DNA of 64,000 nucleotides from Klugiella xanthotipulae (GTDB lineage: Bacteria > Actinomycetota > Actinomycetes > Actinomycetales > Microbacteriaceae). A model generated the notes under the pieces. The model was not told where the DNA came from. It saw only the letters and a program-made list of their open reading frames with translations, and ran no database searches. This document shows, in pieces, positions 26,550-35,083 of the stretch. The stretch spans positions 186,001-250,000 of the forward strand of contig NZ_VFPN01000001.1 of assembly GCF_006716695.1 (NCBI RefSeq), written 5' to 3'. A program made the position numbers and the translations under genes. Each line of letters opens with the position of its first letter. Within the stretch, counting starts at the first letter, position 1.

Positions 26550-27254
26550 ATGACCCTCCTGCAGAATCTCCCCGCCGACGACTTCAAGGCTCTCAAGCTG
26601 ACGACCCCACATACGCGCCTTCTTCCGGTGAAACGCGCTGAGGACATGGGGAAACTCCCGACGGATCCACAGGTTGTGTACGGAAAATACACGAGTCGAA
26701 AGCGCCGAGTCTTACAGGGTGTCTACCTGGTGGCTGGCACGTGCCTGGGGGTGGGTTTCATTACCGGAAACGCCCTGAACCACGGCGGTGTGATGCCGCT
26801 GGCCTGGGACATCATCTGGATCCTCTTCCCCTGGGTCTTCCTGCTGCCGCTGTGGCGCGGGTACTTTCGCGGTTGGCGATCAGCAACTCGGACTCAACAG
26901 AAAAGCGCCGAGGACTACGCCGCGTTTTCACAGGCCGCGCTGCACGTTACCGGCACGGTTATTGACCGGATTCTCCGGGTAGACCGCACCAACCGCGCGG
27001 TAGTCCTCGTCCTTCTCCTCCATACTCAGGTCCCGGGTCGGCCGATGGAGTCACTCGTGGTGTCCGAGTTTGCGGCGGGAAACCCGCCGCTGGAGTCCGA
27101 GTCACCCCAGGTGGGGGACACCGTTATTGTGTGGATAGACCCGCACCCCGGGGGTTCCGGCGAAAAGATTGTGCAGAGCAACCAGGCGTGGTCACGGCGG
27201 CAGGAGCGCGCGGCAGAACAGGGTGCCACCGCCGACCCGGATCTCGCAGAATAG
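26550..27254 (+). CDS. Two-helix membrane protein of unknown function, DUF3592-like
   Basis: This 234-residue protein has a cytosolic N-terminus of about 55 residues, two helices (about 57-75 and 82-103), and a C-terminal domain with the pattern VTGTVIDRILRVDR...VVSEFAAGNP...VGDTVIVWIDP, recalling DUF3592. ATG 26550 follows GAAAGGA, with a TATCCT box about 20 bases further upstream. It is monocistronic. No function can be assigned. Confidence 0.7.
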   Translation: MTLLQNLPADDFKALKLTTPHTRLLPVKRAEDMGKLPTDPQVVYGKYTSRKRRVLQGVYLVAGTCLGVGFITGNALNHGGVMPLAWDIIWILFPWVFLLPLWRGYFRGWRSATRTQQKSAEDYAAFSQAALHVTGTVIDRILRVDRTNRAVVLVLLLHTQVPGRPMESLVVSEFAAGNPPLESESPQVGDTVIVWIDPHPGGSGEKIVQSNQAWSRRQERAAEQGATADPDLAE

Positions 27255-27323
27255 GCTCTCAACGGGAGATCTCGTGGCCAACCTCAGCGAGCTCTCCCGG
27301 ATGCTGCATCAGGGCGACCGCGC

Positions 27324-28082
27324 CTACCGAACCGGGTTCCGCAGAATCCCGATGCCGGGAATCTCCACCGAGACCTCATCACCGCTCACGACCGGACCAA
27401 CACCCGCCGGTGTACCCGTGAGGATGACATCACCGGGCAGCATCGTCCAGACACTCGACGAGTACTCGATGATGTCGGCCACCGAGTGGATCATCGCGGT
27501 GAAGGGCGCGTGCTGCGCCACCTCACCGTTGACCCGCGTGGTCAGCCCGGAGGCGGCCACCTCAAACTCCGTCTCGATCACCGGACCGAGTGGACAGAAC
27601 GTGTCGAAGCCCTTACCGCGCGCCCACTGACCATCGGCCTGCTGCAGGTCGCGGGCCGTCATATCGAGGGCGACGGTGTAGCCAAAAATGTAGTCGGCGG
27701 CATCCGCTGCCTTCACGTTTTTGGCTACCCGTCCGATGACCACGGCCAGCTCGCCCTCAAAATCCACGCGCTTCGACTGCGGCGGGATCACAATCGCGTC
27801 GCCCGGGCCGATCACCGCGGTGTTGGGCTTGAGAAAGAGCAGGGGTGCCTCGGGGGCCACCCCGCCCATCTCGGCGGCGTGGTCGTGGTAGTTCTTCCCC
27901 ACGCACACCACCTTCGAGCGCGGGATCGACGGGGCCAGCAGCGTGACCTCGGCCAGCGGGATACGCTCAGCCGTGGGCTGGAAACCCGCAAACATGGGGT
28001 CGCCGTCGAGCACAACAACGTCCTCGCCGTCAATGATGCCGTAGGCGATGGCCTCGTCGTGGCTGAGCCGTACTACCTGCAT
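27324..28082 (-). CDS. Fumarylacetoacetate hydrolase (FAH) family protein
   Basis: This 252-residue enzyme belongs to the FAH fold that cleaves or decarboxylates beta-keto acids. The metal site is visible: KVVCVGKNYHDHAAEMG, FLKPNTAVIGPGDAIVIP, and FEGELAVVIGR, with Glu and Asp ligands in DFEGELAV and GYTVALDMTARDLQ. ATG 28082 is preceded by GGAG; a longer frame to 28109 lacks support. It sits downstream of ilvE and leuB on the same strand. Candidates include acylpyruvate hydrolase or 2-hydroxyhepta-2,4-diene-1,7-dioate isomerase activity; the sequence does not decide. Confidence 0.88.
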   Translation of the reverse strand: MQVVRLSHDEAIAYGIIDGEDVVVLDGDPMFAGFQPTAERIPLAEVTLLAPSIPRSKVVCVGKNYHDHAAEMGGVAPEAPLLFLKPNTAVIGPGDAIVIPPQSKRVDFEGELAVVIGRVAKNVKAADAADYIFGYTVALDMTARDLQQADGQWARGKGFDTFCPLGPVIETEFEVAASGLTTRVNGEVAQHAPFTAMIHSVADIIEYSSSVWTMLPGDVILTGTPAGVGPVVSGDEVSVEIPGIGILRNPVR

Positions 28083-28119
28083 GGGTCTCCTCGGGTGTGG
28101 TTGTCTCAAAAAGAAGGGG

Positions 28120-29229
28120 TTAGGCGTCCAGCCGCGTCAACCAGCCGTGGCGGTCGGGACGACGCCCGTGGTGGATATCCGTGAGTTCCTCGCGGATCGA
28201 CATGGTGAATTCACCGGCGGGTGCCTCCGGGTCACCCACCTCAAAACCGGGCCCCTTGAGCACGTTGATGGGGGTGATGACGGCGGCCGTACCGCACGCA
28301 AAGGTCTCAACAATATCGCCCGAGGCCACGCCATCCTTCCACTCGGTGATCGTAATGGGGCGCTCCTCCACCGCAACGCCGCGGTCCTTCGCCAGCTGGA
28401 TAATGCTCGCGCGGGTGACGCCGTGCAGGATGTTGCCGTTGAGGTTGGGGGTCAGCAGGGTGCCATCTTTCTTCACAAAGAACACGTTCATACCGCCCAG
28501 CTCGTCGATGTACTCACGGGTGACCGCGTCGAGGAAGAGTACCTGCTGGCAGCCGTTGGCCGCGGCCTCCTGTTGTGGTAGCAGTGAGGAGGCATAGTTG
28601 CCACCACACTTAGCCGCCCCCGTGCCCCCGCGACCCGCACGCGAGTACTCGGTGGACAACCAGATGGAGACGGGCTTCACACCGCTGGCAAAGTACGGCC
28701 CCGCGGGGCTCGCGATCACCAGGTAGGAGACCTTCTCGGCGGCGCGCACGCCCAGGAAGCTCTCATTGGCAATCATGAAGGGTCGGAGGTAGAGGCTCAT
28801 GTCGTGGCCGGAGGGCACCCAGGGACCGTCCACCGCAATCAACTGGCGCAGCGACTCGATGAAGTCGCCCACCGGAAGTTGGGGCAACGCGAGACGCTGA
28901 GCGGAGAGGTTGAGCCGGGTGCCATTCGCCTCGGGGCGGAACGTCCACAGGGAGTCATCTGGGTGGCGATAAACCTTCATGCCCTCAAAGATTTCCTGGC
29001 CGTAGTGCAGCACCGACGAGGCCGGGTCCATCAGGAGCGGGCCGTAGGGCAGCACGCGGGCGTTAGTCCAGCCCTCCTGACGGGACCAGTCGATCGAGAC
29101 CATGTGGTCGGTGAAGTACTTGCCAAAACCCGGGTCGGCAAGAATAGCCTCACGCTCGGCCGCGGGCAGGGAATGGGTGTTGCGCTCGGTCGTGAAGGTC
29201 AACGGGGTCGTGATGGGTGCGTGTGTCAT
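28120..29229 (-). CDS. ilvE: Branched-chain amino acid aminotransferase
   Basis: This 369-residue class IV PLP aminotransferase performs the last step of leucine, isoleucine and valine synthesis. The PLP Lys is K207 in GTGAAKCGGNYA, followed by DAVTREYIDELGGMNVFFV and LTPNLNGNILHGVTR. The length and N-terminal segment FGKYFTDHMVSIDW fit the large actinobacterial IlvE group. ATG 29229 has AGGAA upstream. It is 28 bases downstream of leuB, on the same strand, forming a branched-chain biosynthetic pair. Confidence 0.95.
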   Translation of the reverse strand: MTHAPITTPLTFTTERNTHSLPAAEREAILADPGFGKYFTDHMVSIDWSRQEGWTNARVLPYGPLLMDPASSVLHYGQEIFEGMKVYRHPDDSLWTFRPEANGTRLNLSAQRLALPQLPVGDFIESLRQLIAVDGPWVPSGHDMSLYLRPFMIANESFLGVRAAEKVSYLVIASPAGPYFASGVKPVSIWLSTEYSRAGRGGTGAAKCGGNYASSLLPQQEAAANGCQQVLFLDAVTREYIDELGGMNVFFVKKDGTLLTPNLNGNILHGVTRASIIQLAKDRGVAVEERPITITEWKDGVASGDIVETFACGTAAVITPINVLKGPGFEVGDPEAPAGEFTMSIREELTDIHHGRRPDRHGWLTRLDA

Positions 29230-29257
29230 GTGTCAATTCCTGACGTACTGAATAGAT

Positions 29258-30328
29258 TTATCGAGAAAGTCGCTGAACGATGCGGTCGCCAACGTCGCTC
29301 GTGCGAGTGGAGAGCGCACCGGCCGGAGCGGAACCACGGGTGGCCACATCCTGAGCGACCGCCTCGCGGATCCGGGTAGCCTGTTCGGGCAGACCCAGGT
29401 GGTCGAGCATGAGGGCGACCGACAGGATCGCGGCGGACGGGTCGGCCTTCTGCTCACCGGCGATGTCCGGAGCGGAACCGTGAACCGGCTCGAACATGCT
29501 AGGAAATTCACCGCTCGGGTTGATATTGCCGGAGGCGGCGAGACCGATGCCGCCGCTGATTGCGCCGGCCAGATCGGTGAGGATATCGCCAAAGAGATTA
29601 TCCGTGACGATGACATCAAACCTAGCAGGGTTTGTCACCAAAAAAATCGTCGCGGCGTCCACGTGTAGATAATCGACCGACACCTCCGGGAACTCGGCGG
29701 CAATCGCATCCACGTGTCGCTGCCACAGCGCACCCGCGTAGACGAGCACATTGGTCTTGTGCACGAGGGTGAGTTTCTTGGCGGGGCGAGCCTGGGCCAC
29801 CTCAAACGCGTAGCGGACCACGCGCTCCACACCGTGCGCCGTGTTAATCGAGACCTCGTTGGCAATTTCGTGCGGGGTGCCGGCGCGGATCGCGCCACCG
29901 TTACCCACATAGGGGCCCTCGGTACCCTCACGCACAACCACAAAATCCACGGTGCCCGGGGCCGTCAGCGGACTCGTCTCGCCGGGCAGCAGAATACTGG
30001 GGCGCACGTTGGCATAGTGGTCGAGCTCAAAGCGCAGCTTCAGAAGCAGCCCCCGCTCAATAGTGGCGTTCGCCAGGCGCGGATCGCCGGGCACCCCACC
30101 AACCGCACCCAGCAGGATGACGTCGTTCGCCCTAATCGCGGCGAGATCCTCGTCGGTGAGGGTGTCCCCCGTTTCCAGGTAGCGCGCCGCGCCCAGCGAA
30201 AAGTGGCTGCGCTTGATCACCACGTCGCTGCCCACCAGCACGGCATCAAGAACCTTGTTGGCCTCCGCAATAACCTCGGGGCCGATGCCGTCTCCGGGAA
30301 TAACGGCAAGCTTGATCTGACGGGTCAC
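29258..30328 (-). CDS. leuB: 3-isopropylmalate dehydrogenase
   Basis: This 356-residue enzyme oxidatively decarboxylates 3-isopropylmalate in leucine synthesis. It begins [13 protein letters not shown] and has [25 protein letters not shown], and the metal/substrate segment [22 protein letters not shown], with [13 protein letters not shown] for NAD binding. The GTG start has CAGGAGAG upstream and a TAGGCT box about 40 bases before it. It leads the leuB-ilvE-FAH group. The sequence is intact. Confidence 0.95.
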   Translation of the reverse strand: MTRQIKLAVIPGDGIGPEVIAEANKVLDAVLVGSDVVIKRSHFSLGAARYLETGDTLTDEDLAAIRANDVILLGAVGGVPGDPRLANATIERGLLLKLRFELDHYANVRPSILLPGETSPLTAPGTVDFVVVREGTEGPYVGNGGAIRAGTPHEIANEVSINTAHGVERVVRYAFEVAQARPAKKLTLVHKTNVLVYAGALWQRHVDAIAAEFPEVSVDYLHVDAATIFLVTNPARFDVIVTDNLFGDILTDLAGAISGGIGLAASGNINPSGEFPSMFEPVHGSAPDIAGEQKADPSAAILSVALMLDHLGLPEQATRIREAVAQDVATRGSAPAGALSTRTSDVGDRIVQRLSR

Positions 30329-30450
30329 GGTATCTCTCCTGGGGTCGGGGCGAAAACCCCTCTAGCCTACTCCCGCGCGGGCTCCGCGGGGAGGGTGCGC
30401 ACGGTGCACGCCACACGACCGCTGCCATATGACTAAGATGGGTACGGTCT

Positions 30451-30535
30451 GCGGGAGTGGTGGAATTGGCAGACACGCAGGATTTAGGTTCCTGTGCCGC
30501 AAGGCGTGAGGGTTCAAGTCCCTTTTCCCGCACCA
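30451..30535 (+). tRNA. tRNA-Leu, anticodon TAG (reads CUA)
   Basis: A complete leucine tRNA with long variable arm: the acceptor GCGGGAG pairs with TTCCCGC near the 3' end, the anticodon stem CAGGA/TCCTG holds loop TTTAGGT (anticodon TAG), and GGTTCAAGTCC is the T arm. The terminal CCA is encoded (30533-30535). A TAAGAT box at 30434-30439 may be its -10. A degraded tyrosine integrase abuts its 3' end, so it is a probable attachment site. Confidence 0.95.
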
Positions 30536-30541
30536 ACTTTT

Positions 30542-30587
30542 ACCCCCGTATTCCGGTCAACGACTGGGATGCGGGGGTTCTTTTTTT
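30542..30587 (+). terminator. Rho-independent terminator of tRNA-Leu
   Basis: ACCCCCG pairs with CGGGGGT, with an inner imperfect CCGGTC/GACTGG stem, followed by TTC and seven T. The hairpin starts 6 bases after the CCA. Confidence 0.85.
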
Positions 30588-30942
30588 GTTGGCCCGCCAT
30601 TTTGCCCACTTTTTGCCCACAATTGTTTCGGTGATCTTGTGATCGAGGCGCGCTGCAACATCGTCTAGGTCGTCGTCGAACAGGTCGGTGTAGGTGTCGA
30701 GTGTCATCGCGGCCGAGGCGTGTCCGAGCATCCGTTGTAGCACCTTGACCTTGGCACCCGAGGACACCGCGAGCGACGCGGCCGGGTGGCGAACGTCGTG
30801 TGGCGTGAACGTTGCCGGGATGGTCTTGTGCTCCTCCCGCAGGGCGTTGAGCGCACGTGTCAGCCAGCCGTTGGCCGGCTTGGGATTCCACACGTGGTGA
30901 TGCCGTCGCCGACGTGGACCTTGCGCGGGAGCATGACGCCGC

Positions 30943-30987
30943 TGGCCGGGTTGGCCGGGTTGGCCGGGTTGGCCGGGTTGGCCGGGT
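30943..30987 (+). repeat. Five perfect tandem copies of a 9-bp unit inside the integrase relic
   Basis: TGGCCGGGT is repeated five times plus a partial sixth copy. In the integrase frame on the minus strand it encodes Ala-Asn-Pro repeats at the hinge between core-binding and catalytic domains, after the natural RISANPA. It looks like slippage expansion in a gene no longer under selection. Confidence 0.95.
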
Positions 30988-31343
30988 TGGCCGAGATTCG
31001 CCGGTCTCGCACGGCCACGTCAAGGATGCTGGCGAGGGTGCCGTAGTCGCGGATGACGACGGGCGTCGCGCCCCATCTCTCGCGAACGCGGAGCCGCCAG
31101 CCCGTTTCAACCGGGCCAGAGGCCGATGGGCTCAGGTGGGCCTCTTTTTTGGTGCGGAACCCGCGGCTGTGCGCCTGCTTGTTGTCAGGTTTGCACTACC
31201 GGACGCGGGACAAGAGGCCCTTCGTGGCGTCGTCGGCCTTGATCGTTGCCATGTTCGTCTTGTTAGTTACTCGGGCCGGACAGTTGTTCTGGCCGTCTAG
31301 CCCACTGGGCAGTCGTTGTCTTAAAGGCTTAACAACCGGTGCC

Positions 31344-31369
31344 GGGGGCGCGCAGGCACACGCACCCCC
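31344..31369 (-). terminator. Possible terminator after the DUF4234 gene
   Basis: GGGGGCGCG pairs with CGCACCCCC with one mismatch, 12 bases beyond the stop on the minus strand. Flanking AAAGGCT and AGCCTTT can extend the structure. There is no clear T run. Confidence 0.3.
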
Positions 31370-31380
31370 AGCCTTTGTCG

Positions 31381-31701
31381 CTAGCGGCCGTCGATGGTCG
31401 CGTTGAATTTGCTCTGCACGATGGCGTCACCGATGACACCGAGCAGGAACATAAGCAGGAAGGCCCCCACAGTGCTGATGCGGCGGTTGGTGAATGTCTC
31501 GACGCCGACGGCGTAGCGCCACATCCACCAGATGTTCACGAACGGAACGATGAACAGCCAAGCGGTCGGGATGCGAACCTCGGGGTTCGAGGCGTTGGCT
31601 TCGTTCATCTCGTTCTTGGTTTTCACGAACCACACGAGGGTGTAGATCCCGAAGGTGATGAGGGGCAGAAGAAGGGGTGCGGCTGGGCTACGTCGTTTCA
31701 T
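31381..31701 (-). CDS. DUF4234 small membrane protein
   Basis: This 106-residue protein has three hydrophobic segments: PLLLPLITFGIYTLVWF, the tract RIPTAWLFIVPFVNIWWMWR and TVGAFLLMFLLGVIGDAIV. The pattern (YxLxW, xWxxxPFVNIWWxW) is that of DUF4234, a family of small membrane proteins with no known role. ATG 31701 is preceded by AAAAGGAG. It lies in the accessory stretch beyond the integrase relic. Cargo status is inferred from position. Confidence 0.75.
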   Translation of the reverse strand: MKRRSPAAPLLLPLITFGIYTLVWFVKTKNEMNEANASNPEVRIPTAWLFIVPFVNIWWMWRYAVGVETFTNRRISTVGAFLLMFLLGVIGDAIVQSKFNATIDGR

Positions 31702-31748
31702 AGTTACTCCTTTTTAAATTGGACTCGATGACCATAGCAGAAGGTCGA

Positions 31749-32057
31749 TTACAGGTTGGGTCGGTTAGGCAATATGGCGGGTATTGCACCCGCCGCTGTC
31801 GCCGTACTCCTCCAGTAGGCCGTGAATAGCTCGCGGGTGATACCGAGTTCGCGACAGATCTGGTCGCCGTCGGGGTAGACGCGGACGAGCTCGGAGAGTT
31901 CGCGGGGGTTGGTGAGGCGTTCGGCGGCAACGCGATTGGCGCGGGCCTCGTCTCGTGGGTGGTGGCCGACGGGGTCACCGTTCTCTGCGTGGGCGAGTTC
32001 ATGCGTGAGCACGCACCGCCCAACGAAAACGCGCTGGCCTTGGCGGAGGAAGGTCAT
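31749..32057 (-). CDS. Short ImmA/IrrE-type metallopeptidase
   Basis: This 102-residue protein carries the zinc-peptidase motif LTHELAHAENGD (HExxH) and a downstream conserved segment with acidic residue (HHPRDEARANRVAAERL), as in ImmA proteins that cleave phage repressors. Actinobacterial short forms begin near the HExxH, so it need not be truncated. Its ATG overlaps by 4 bases the stop of an upstream frame, resembling the repressor-ImmA pairing in mobile elements, but that upstream frame is only a fragment. It supports a prophage or conjugative-element origin for this stretch. Confidence 0.7.
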   Translation of the reverse strand: MTFLRQGQRVFVGRCVLTHELAHAENGDPVGHHPRDEARANRVAAERLTNPRELSELVRVYPDGDQICRELGITRELFTAYWRSTATAAGAIPAILPNRPNL

Positions 32058-32224
32058 TCTCCGTCCTCGGGGTAACCGGGTTCCTCGGTATCCGCGTAGG
32101 CCGCATGTGGCACAGATTCAGGGGCGACGTCCTCGTCAAACGCGGTGAAGCTCTCAGTCTGCCCGATGGGTGTGGCATGAGAGACGCCACACCCAGTTTC
32201 TCGGATCGCTAACAGCTCACTCAG
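32054..32224 (-). pseudogene. Unidentified gene fragment upstream of the ImmA-like gene
   Basis: A 57-codon open frame without a usable start ends in the acidic tail TEEPGYPEDGE, with its TGA overlapping the ImmA-like ATG. The overlap suggests the C-terminal remnant of a gene once coupled to ImmA, perhaps a repressor. Nothing in the sequence names it. Confidence 0.35.
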
Positions 32225-32568
32225 CTATCTCTGCAAAGCCGGGTGTCCCGAGTCCAAGGGTGCGTCCAAAATGGCCTACACAGGATCCTCTTCCTATGCC
32301 CGCGCAGGCTGAATCACGTGCTCCGGCGAAGGCATTTCGGAAGCATTTTCGGCCACCTGGCCAGAGGTGGTGGCCACATAGATATGAAAGCGAACAGCCT
32401 CTTCGGTACCTGCCCCTGAACCGTCAACACAACACACAGATCGTTTATCCTGCTGCCGCATGGCTTCGCGCAACCGCTCGAATTTATCTGTCGTGCAGGA
32501 ATTGAGGCGCACCAAAGCGTTACCCCCTCCGGGGCGCTCAGGCGAACATCCAGCCCCCGACAATTCGC
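32225..32568. other. No supported gene (344 bases)
   Basis: This stretch has open frames on both strands, the longest on the minus strand at 32294-32563, but none has a ribosome site, recognisable homology or convincing codon pattern. It probably belongs to the decayed insertion and its junction with the core genome. Confidence 0.5.
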
Positions 32569-32580
32569 TAGGCTCGCCCC
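32569..32580 (+). promoter_or_regulatory. Leaderless promoter of the DUF3592-like gene
   Basis: TAGGCT (32569-32574) stands 6 bases before ATG 32581, and no ribosome site is present. Confidence 0.5.
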
Positions 32581-32904
32581 ATGGAATACTTTGGTCTCAT
32601 TGCGGCCGCGGCTGCGGTTCTGGGTGTTGTCTTTCTCGTCATGCGCACGGGAAAGCTCGTGAAAGAGGGCGTCGAGGCGACCGCGCTCATCGTCTCTGCC
32701 CGGTCCACAGCCCAGGTCACCGGCTCACGCCCGGTCGTCGAGTTCACGCTCGACTTTACCGACCCCCACACCGCAGAGCAGCACCATATCGTCGTACGCG
32801 AACCGCTCTCCCCCCTCTACGCCCCCCACATGCAGCCCGGGATGACCGTCCCCATCAAGTTCATGCGTAACAACCCCAAAAATCTGATGTTTGTACACAA
32901 CTAA
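32581..32904 (+). CDS. Small DUF3592-like membrane protein
   Basis: This 107-residue protein has one N-terminal helix (about 4-22), then a domain with alternating strands VEATALIVSARSTAQVTGSRP, VVEFTLDFTDP and PGMTVPIKFMRNNPKNLMF. The last segment matches the end of DUF3592 domains, where G-x-x-V-x-V-x-Y/F-x-x-x-x-P recurs. It lacks a ribosome site but has a leaderless promoter. It may belong to the core genome to the right of the insertion. The role is unknown. Confidence 0.7.
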   Translation: MEYFGLIAAAAAVLGVVFLVMRTGKLVKEGVEATALIVSARSTAQVTGSRPVVEFTLDFTDPHTAEQHHIVVREPLSPLYAPHMQPGMTVPIKFMRNNPKNLMFVHN

Positions 32905-33060
32905 CCGGCCCGACTCCTCACCACGCCCACACGCATCCCCGAGTGTGCTCGGGCACCGGAACTCGCGCTACCCCTCCTGACCCCGGGTCGGTCATGACCT
33001 CACAAATGGAAACTCCGTGACTCGCGAAGAGCCTCGGCGCATCAACGTGGGACACGAGAA

Positions 33061-33104
33061 GGCCTCCTCCTCGGTGATGTTAGATACCACCAATCGTGGA
33101 GGCC
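33061..33104 (-). terminator. Possible terminator downstream of the SGNH hydrolase
   Basis: GGCCTCC (33061-33067) pairs with GGAGGCC (33098-33104) around a 30-base loop, 43 bases beyond the hydrolase stop, followed on the minus strand by TTCTCG. The rest of 32905-33146 shows no gene. Confidence 0.3.
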
Positions 33105-33146
33105 CTCTCCCTACCCATCAGTAACCAACGTCATGGCCGGGTACAC

Positions 33147-34148
33147 CTAGTGGCGCACGCCGCTGCCCGTTATGTGCTCCTGCGCAATTTCCGCGAGCAA
33201 TTGAGCCCCCGCCAGATTGGGGTGCACCGCGTCGGTAAAGTACTGTGGCGCGTGGCGTGTGGGGGCATTGTTGTCAATAATTGTGACGTCGGAGAAGGCA
33301 TCCGTACTGACGGCGGCAAGGATCTCCCGAATCACCAGGTTAACGCCAACATCTGTAATACCGTAGATCCCCGAGGACTGCACGGCGGGCGGCAGGACCA
33401 CGTAAACGGTGGGGGCGCTGGGCAGGCTACGATACGCATCAATCAGGGCACGATAGTCGGCGACCAACTCGTAACCGTAACGCCAGTTCTCTGCCTTACT
33501 ATCGTTGGTACCCAACTGGAGCAGGACCACGTCAGAATCGGCTTGAAGGCTCTCGGCGTAGAGCGGATCGTTCACATAGGGCGCGTTTCCCCGGGTGAGG
33601 GCGGTTGTGCCGGAGGCACCGTATCCGCTCACCGAGAATCGGTCGCCCAACAGCGCACCGAGCTGAGCGGGGTAGCAGTCCTCGGTCTCGTTGGGGAGCC
33701 CGTACCCCATGGTGATACTGTCACCAATGGCGGCCACCGAAACCGTATGACCGGGTTCAAAAACGCGGATGTGGCCGGTCACCGGTTGACCATCCGCCAG
33801 CAGTGTGCCCGAAATCGTGTGGATTCCCGGCGACACGAGGGTGCCCGCAAAAACGGGTGACCACCGCACGGGGCGGGACTCGTAACTGCCATCAGCGTTC
33901 AGGGTCGTCACGGTGCTGGGCAGCTCGGCCGCAACCCCAAACGGGGTGACCACCGTGACATCCTGCACCCGGATGGTATACAGCTTTTCGGCGGGAGGTA
34001 ACGAGGTGGGGCTGCTCAGGGTGGCCTGAGCAGCCGACAGCCCGGTCCAACCACTCAACCCCCAGATCATCACCAGCACGCCCGCGGCGGCCAACAGCGC
34101 ACTCCCGACGGCCAGGCCACGCCAACGCGTGTGAGTGGTGGATGACAT
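33147..34148 (-). CDS. Exported or membrane-anchored SGNH/GDSL hydrolase
   Basis: This 333-residue protein has an N-terminal helix (about 11-33), a beta-rich region of about 115 residues, and an SGNH-hydrolase domain: AAIGDSITMGYG (nucleophile Ser), YGASGTTAL (oxyanion Gly), LLQLGTNDS (Asn), and DAVHPNLAG (Asp and His). It is likely an extracytoplasmic esterase acting on an acylated sugar or wall polymer. ATG 34148 was chosen by its weak AGGA site; the longer frame begins in the upstream non-coding region. It is divergent from the DedA gene. Confidence 0.85.
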   Translation of the reverse strand: MSSTTHTRWRGLAVGSALLAAAGVLVMIWGLSGWTGLSAAQATLSSPTSLPPAEKLYTIRVQDVTVVTPFGVAAELPSTVTTLNADGSYESRPVRWSPVFAGTLVSPGIHTISGTLLADGQPVTGHIRVFEPGHTVSVAAIGDSITMGYGLPNETEDCYPAQLGALLGDRFSVSGYGASGTTALTRGNAPYVNDPLYAESLQADSDVVLLQLGTNDSKAENWRYGYELVADYRALIDAYRSLPSAPTVYVVLPPAVQSSGIYGITDVGVNLVIREILAAVSTDAFSDVTIIDNNAPTRHAPQYFTDAVHPNLAGAQLLAEIAQEHITGSGVRH

Positions 34149-34382
34149 GGGGCGGGATCCTGTAACTGGGGTGTCGTCGGTATAGAGGGGGGTCCGGTGA
34201 TCGCTCACAGACCAGCGGCGTGAGAGAACTCTGGACACATTATTCCATGACGGGAGGCGCGCGGCGGCTCAGCGCACCCGATAGTGCACCTCCGGACGCA
34301 AGGAACTTTCCCGGGAAGCCATCGGTACACTGGGTGGCGGCCCACATCGCCCACCCCCCCCAACGGAAAAGAGGACACTCCC

Positions 34383-35063
34383 GTGTATCCAGCCCTGCTC
34401 GGCATTGACTGGCTAGACCCCGAATGGCTCATCAGCTGGTTTGGTCCCTTTGTGCTGGTCGGCGTGTGCGCCATCGTGTTTTTGGAGACCGGCGTCCTGG
34501 TGCTCTCGTTCCTGCCCGGTGACTCCCTGCTCTTCACGGTGGGCCTCTTCACCGCAACGGGGGTGATTCCCTACCCCATCTGGGTCGTCGCCCCGCTCAT
34601 CTTCCTCTCGGCCTTCGCCGGTGATCAGCTGGCGTATACGCTCGGTCGGCGCATCGGTCCCTCCATCTTCAACCGGGAAAAAAGCCGATTCTTCAACCCC
34701 GAAAACGTGGAACGTACGCACGAGTTCTTCGAAAAGTACGGTGGAAAGGCGATCATCATCGTCCGCTTCCTGCCCATCTTCCGCGCCTTTGTCCCCGTCG
34801 CCGCTGGCGTGGGCAAAATGCCCCGCCGCCACTTCGCAGCCTACAATGCCATCGGCGCTTTCCTCTGGGCCATTGGCGTCACCCTGATCGGTTTCTTCCT
34901 CGGCCAGATCGAGTTTGTCCGCAACTACTCCGAGTACTTCATTATTGCGATGGTGCTCATCCCCGGCATCCCGATCCTCATCGAGATGTACCGGGGTTTC
35001 CGCTCGACGATGCGCAAGCGGGCCGCGGCCGCGGCCGAAGCTTCGCGTACGCCCGAGGTCTAA
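34383..35063 (+). CDS. DedA family membrane protein
   Basis: This 226-residue protein has the DedA/SNARE-associated (VTT) fold: FLETGVLVLSFLPGDSLLFTVG, FAGDQLAYTLGRRIG, then EKYGGKAIIIVRFLPIFRAFVPVAAGVGKM with the conserved R-x-x-P/G-x-x-P region. DedA proteins act in lipid (undecaprenyl phosphate or phospholipid) recycling across the membrane. GTG 34383 follows GAGGA. It stands upstream of an unrelated membrane protein gene. Confidence 0.92.
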   Translation: MYPALLGIDWLDPEWLISWFGPFVLVGVCAIVFLETGVLVLSFLPGDSLLFTVGLFTATGVIPYPIWVVAPLIFLSAFAGDQLAYTLGRRIGPSIFNREKSRFFNPENVERTHEFFEKYGGKAIIIVRFLPIFRAFVPVAAGVGKMPRRHFAAYNAIGAFLWAIGVTLIGFFLGQIEFVRNYSEYFIIAMVLIPGIPILIEMYRGFRSTMRKRAAAAAEASRTPEV

Positions 35064-35071
35064 CCCCCGGG

Positions 35072-35083
35072 TAGCATCGGAAC
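35072..35083 (+). promoter_or_regulatory. Leaderless promoter of the DUF2207-like gene
   Basis: TAGCAT (35072-35077) lies 6 bases before ATG 35084 and replaces a ribosome site. Confidence 0.5.

Larger units (their letters stand above)
30540..31252 (-). pseudogene. Tyrosine-type site-specific integrase, decayed
   Basis: Reading from ATG 31252, the start (MATIKADDATKGLLSRVR) is stopped by an in-frame TAG where integrases normally continue VRYRKPDNKQ; the frame resumes (CKPDNKQAHSRGFRTKKEA), then holds a core-binding remnant (VIRDYGTLASILDVAVRDRR) and a hinge swollen by a 9-bp repeat (ANP units). The catalytic part lies in another frame (30540-30893): HDVRHPAASLAVSSG, RMLGHASAAMTLDTY. The first catalytic Arg region is missing. 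The gene is therefore broken by a stop, a frameshift and deletions. Its end touches the tRNA-Leu terminator, placing it at the edge of an old insertion. Confidence 0.85.

Noticed and set aside
30540-30893. An intact integrase gene.
   Set aside because: The frame holds only the C-terminal catalytic part; upstream parts lie in another frame with an internal stop.
32294-32563. A possible 89-residue minus-strand protein.
   Set aside because: No start signal, no homology, and it lies in decayed DNA.
33061-33104. An insertion-sequence end.
   Set aside because: The inverted repeat resembles a hairpin close to a gene end; no transposase or target duplication was found.
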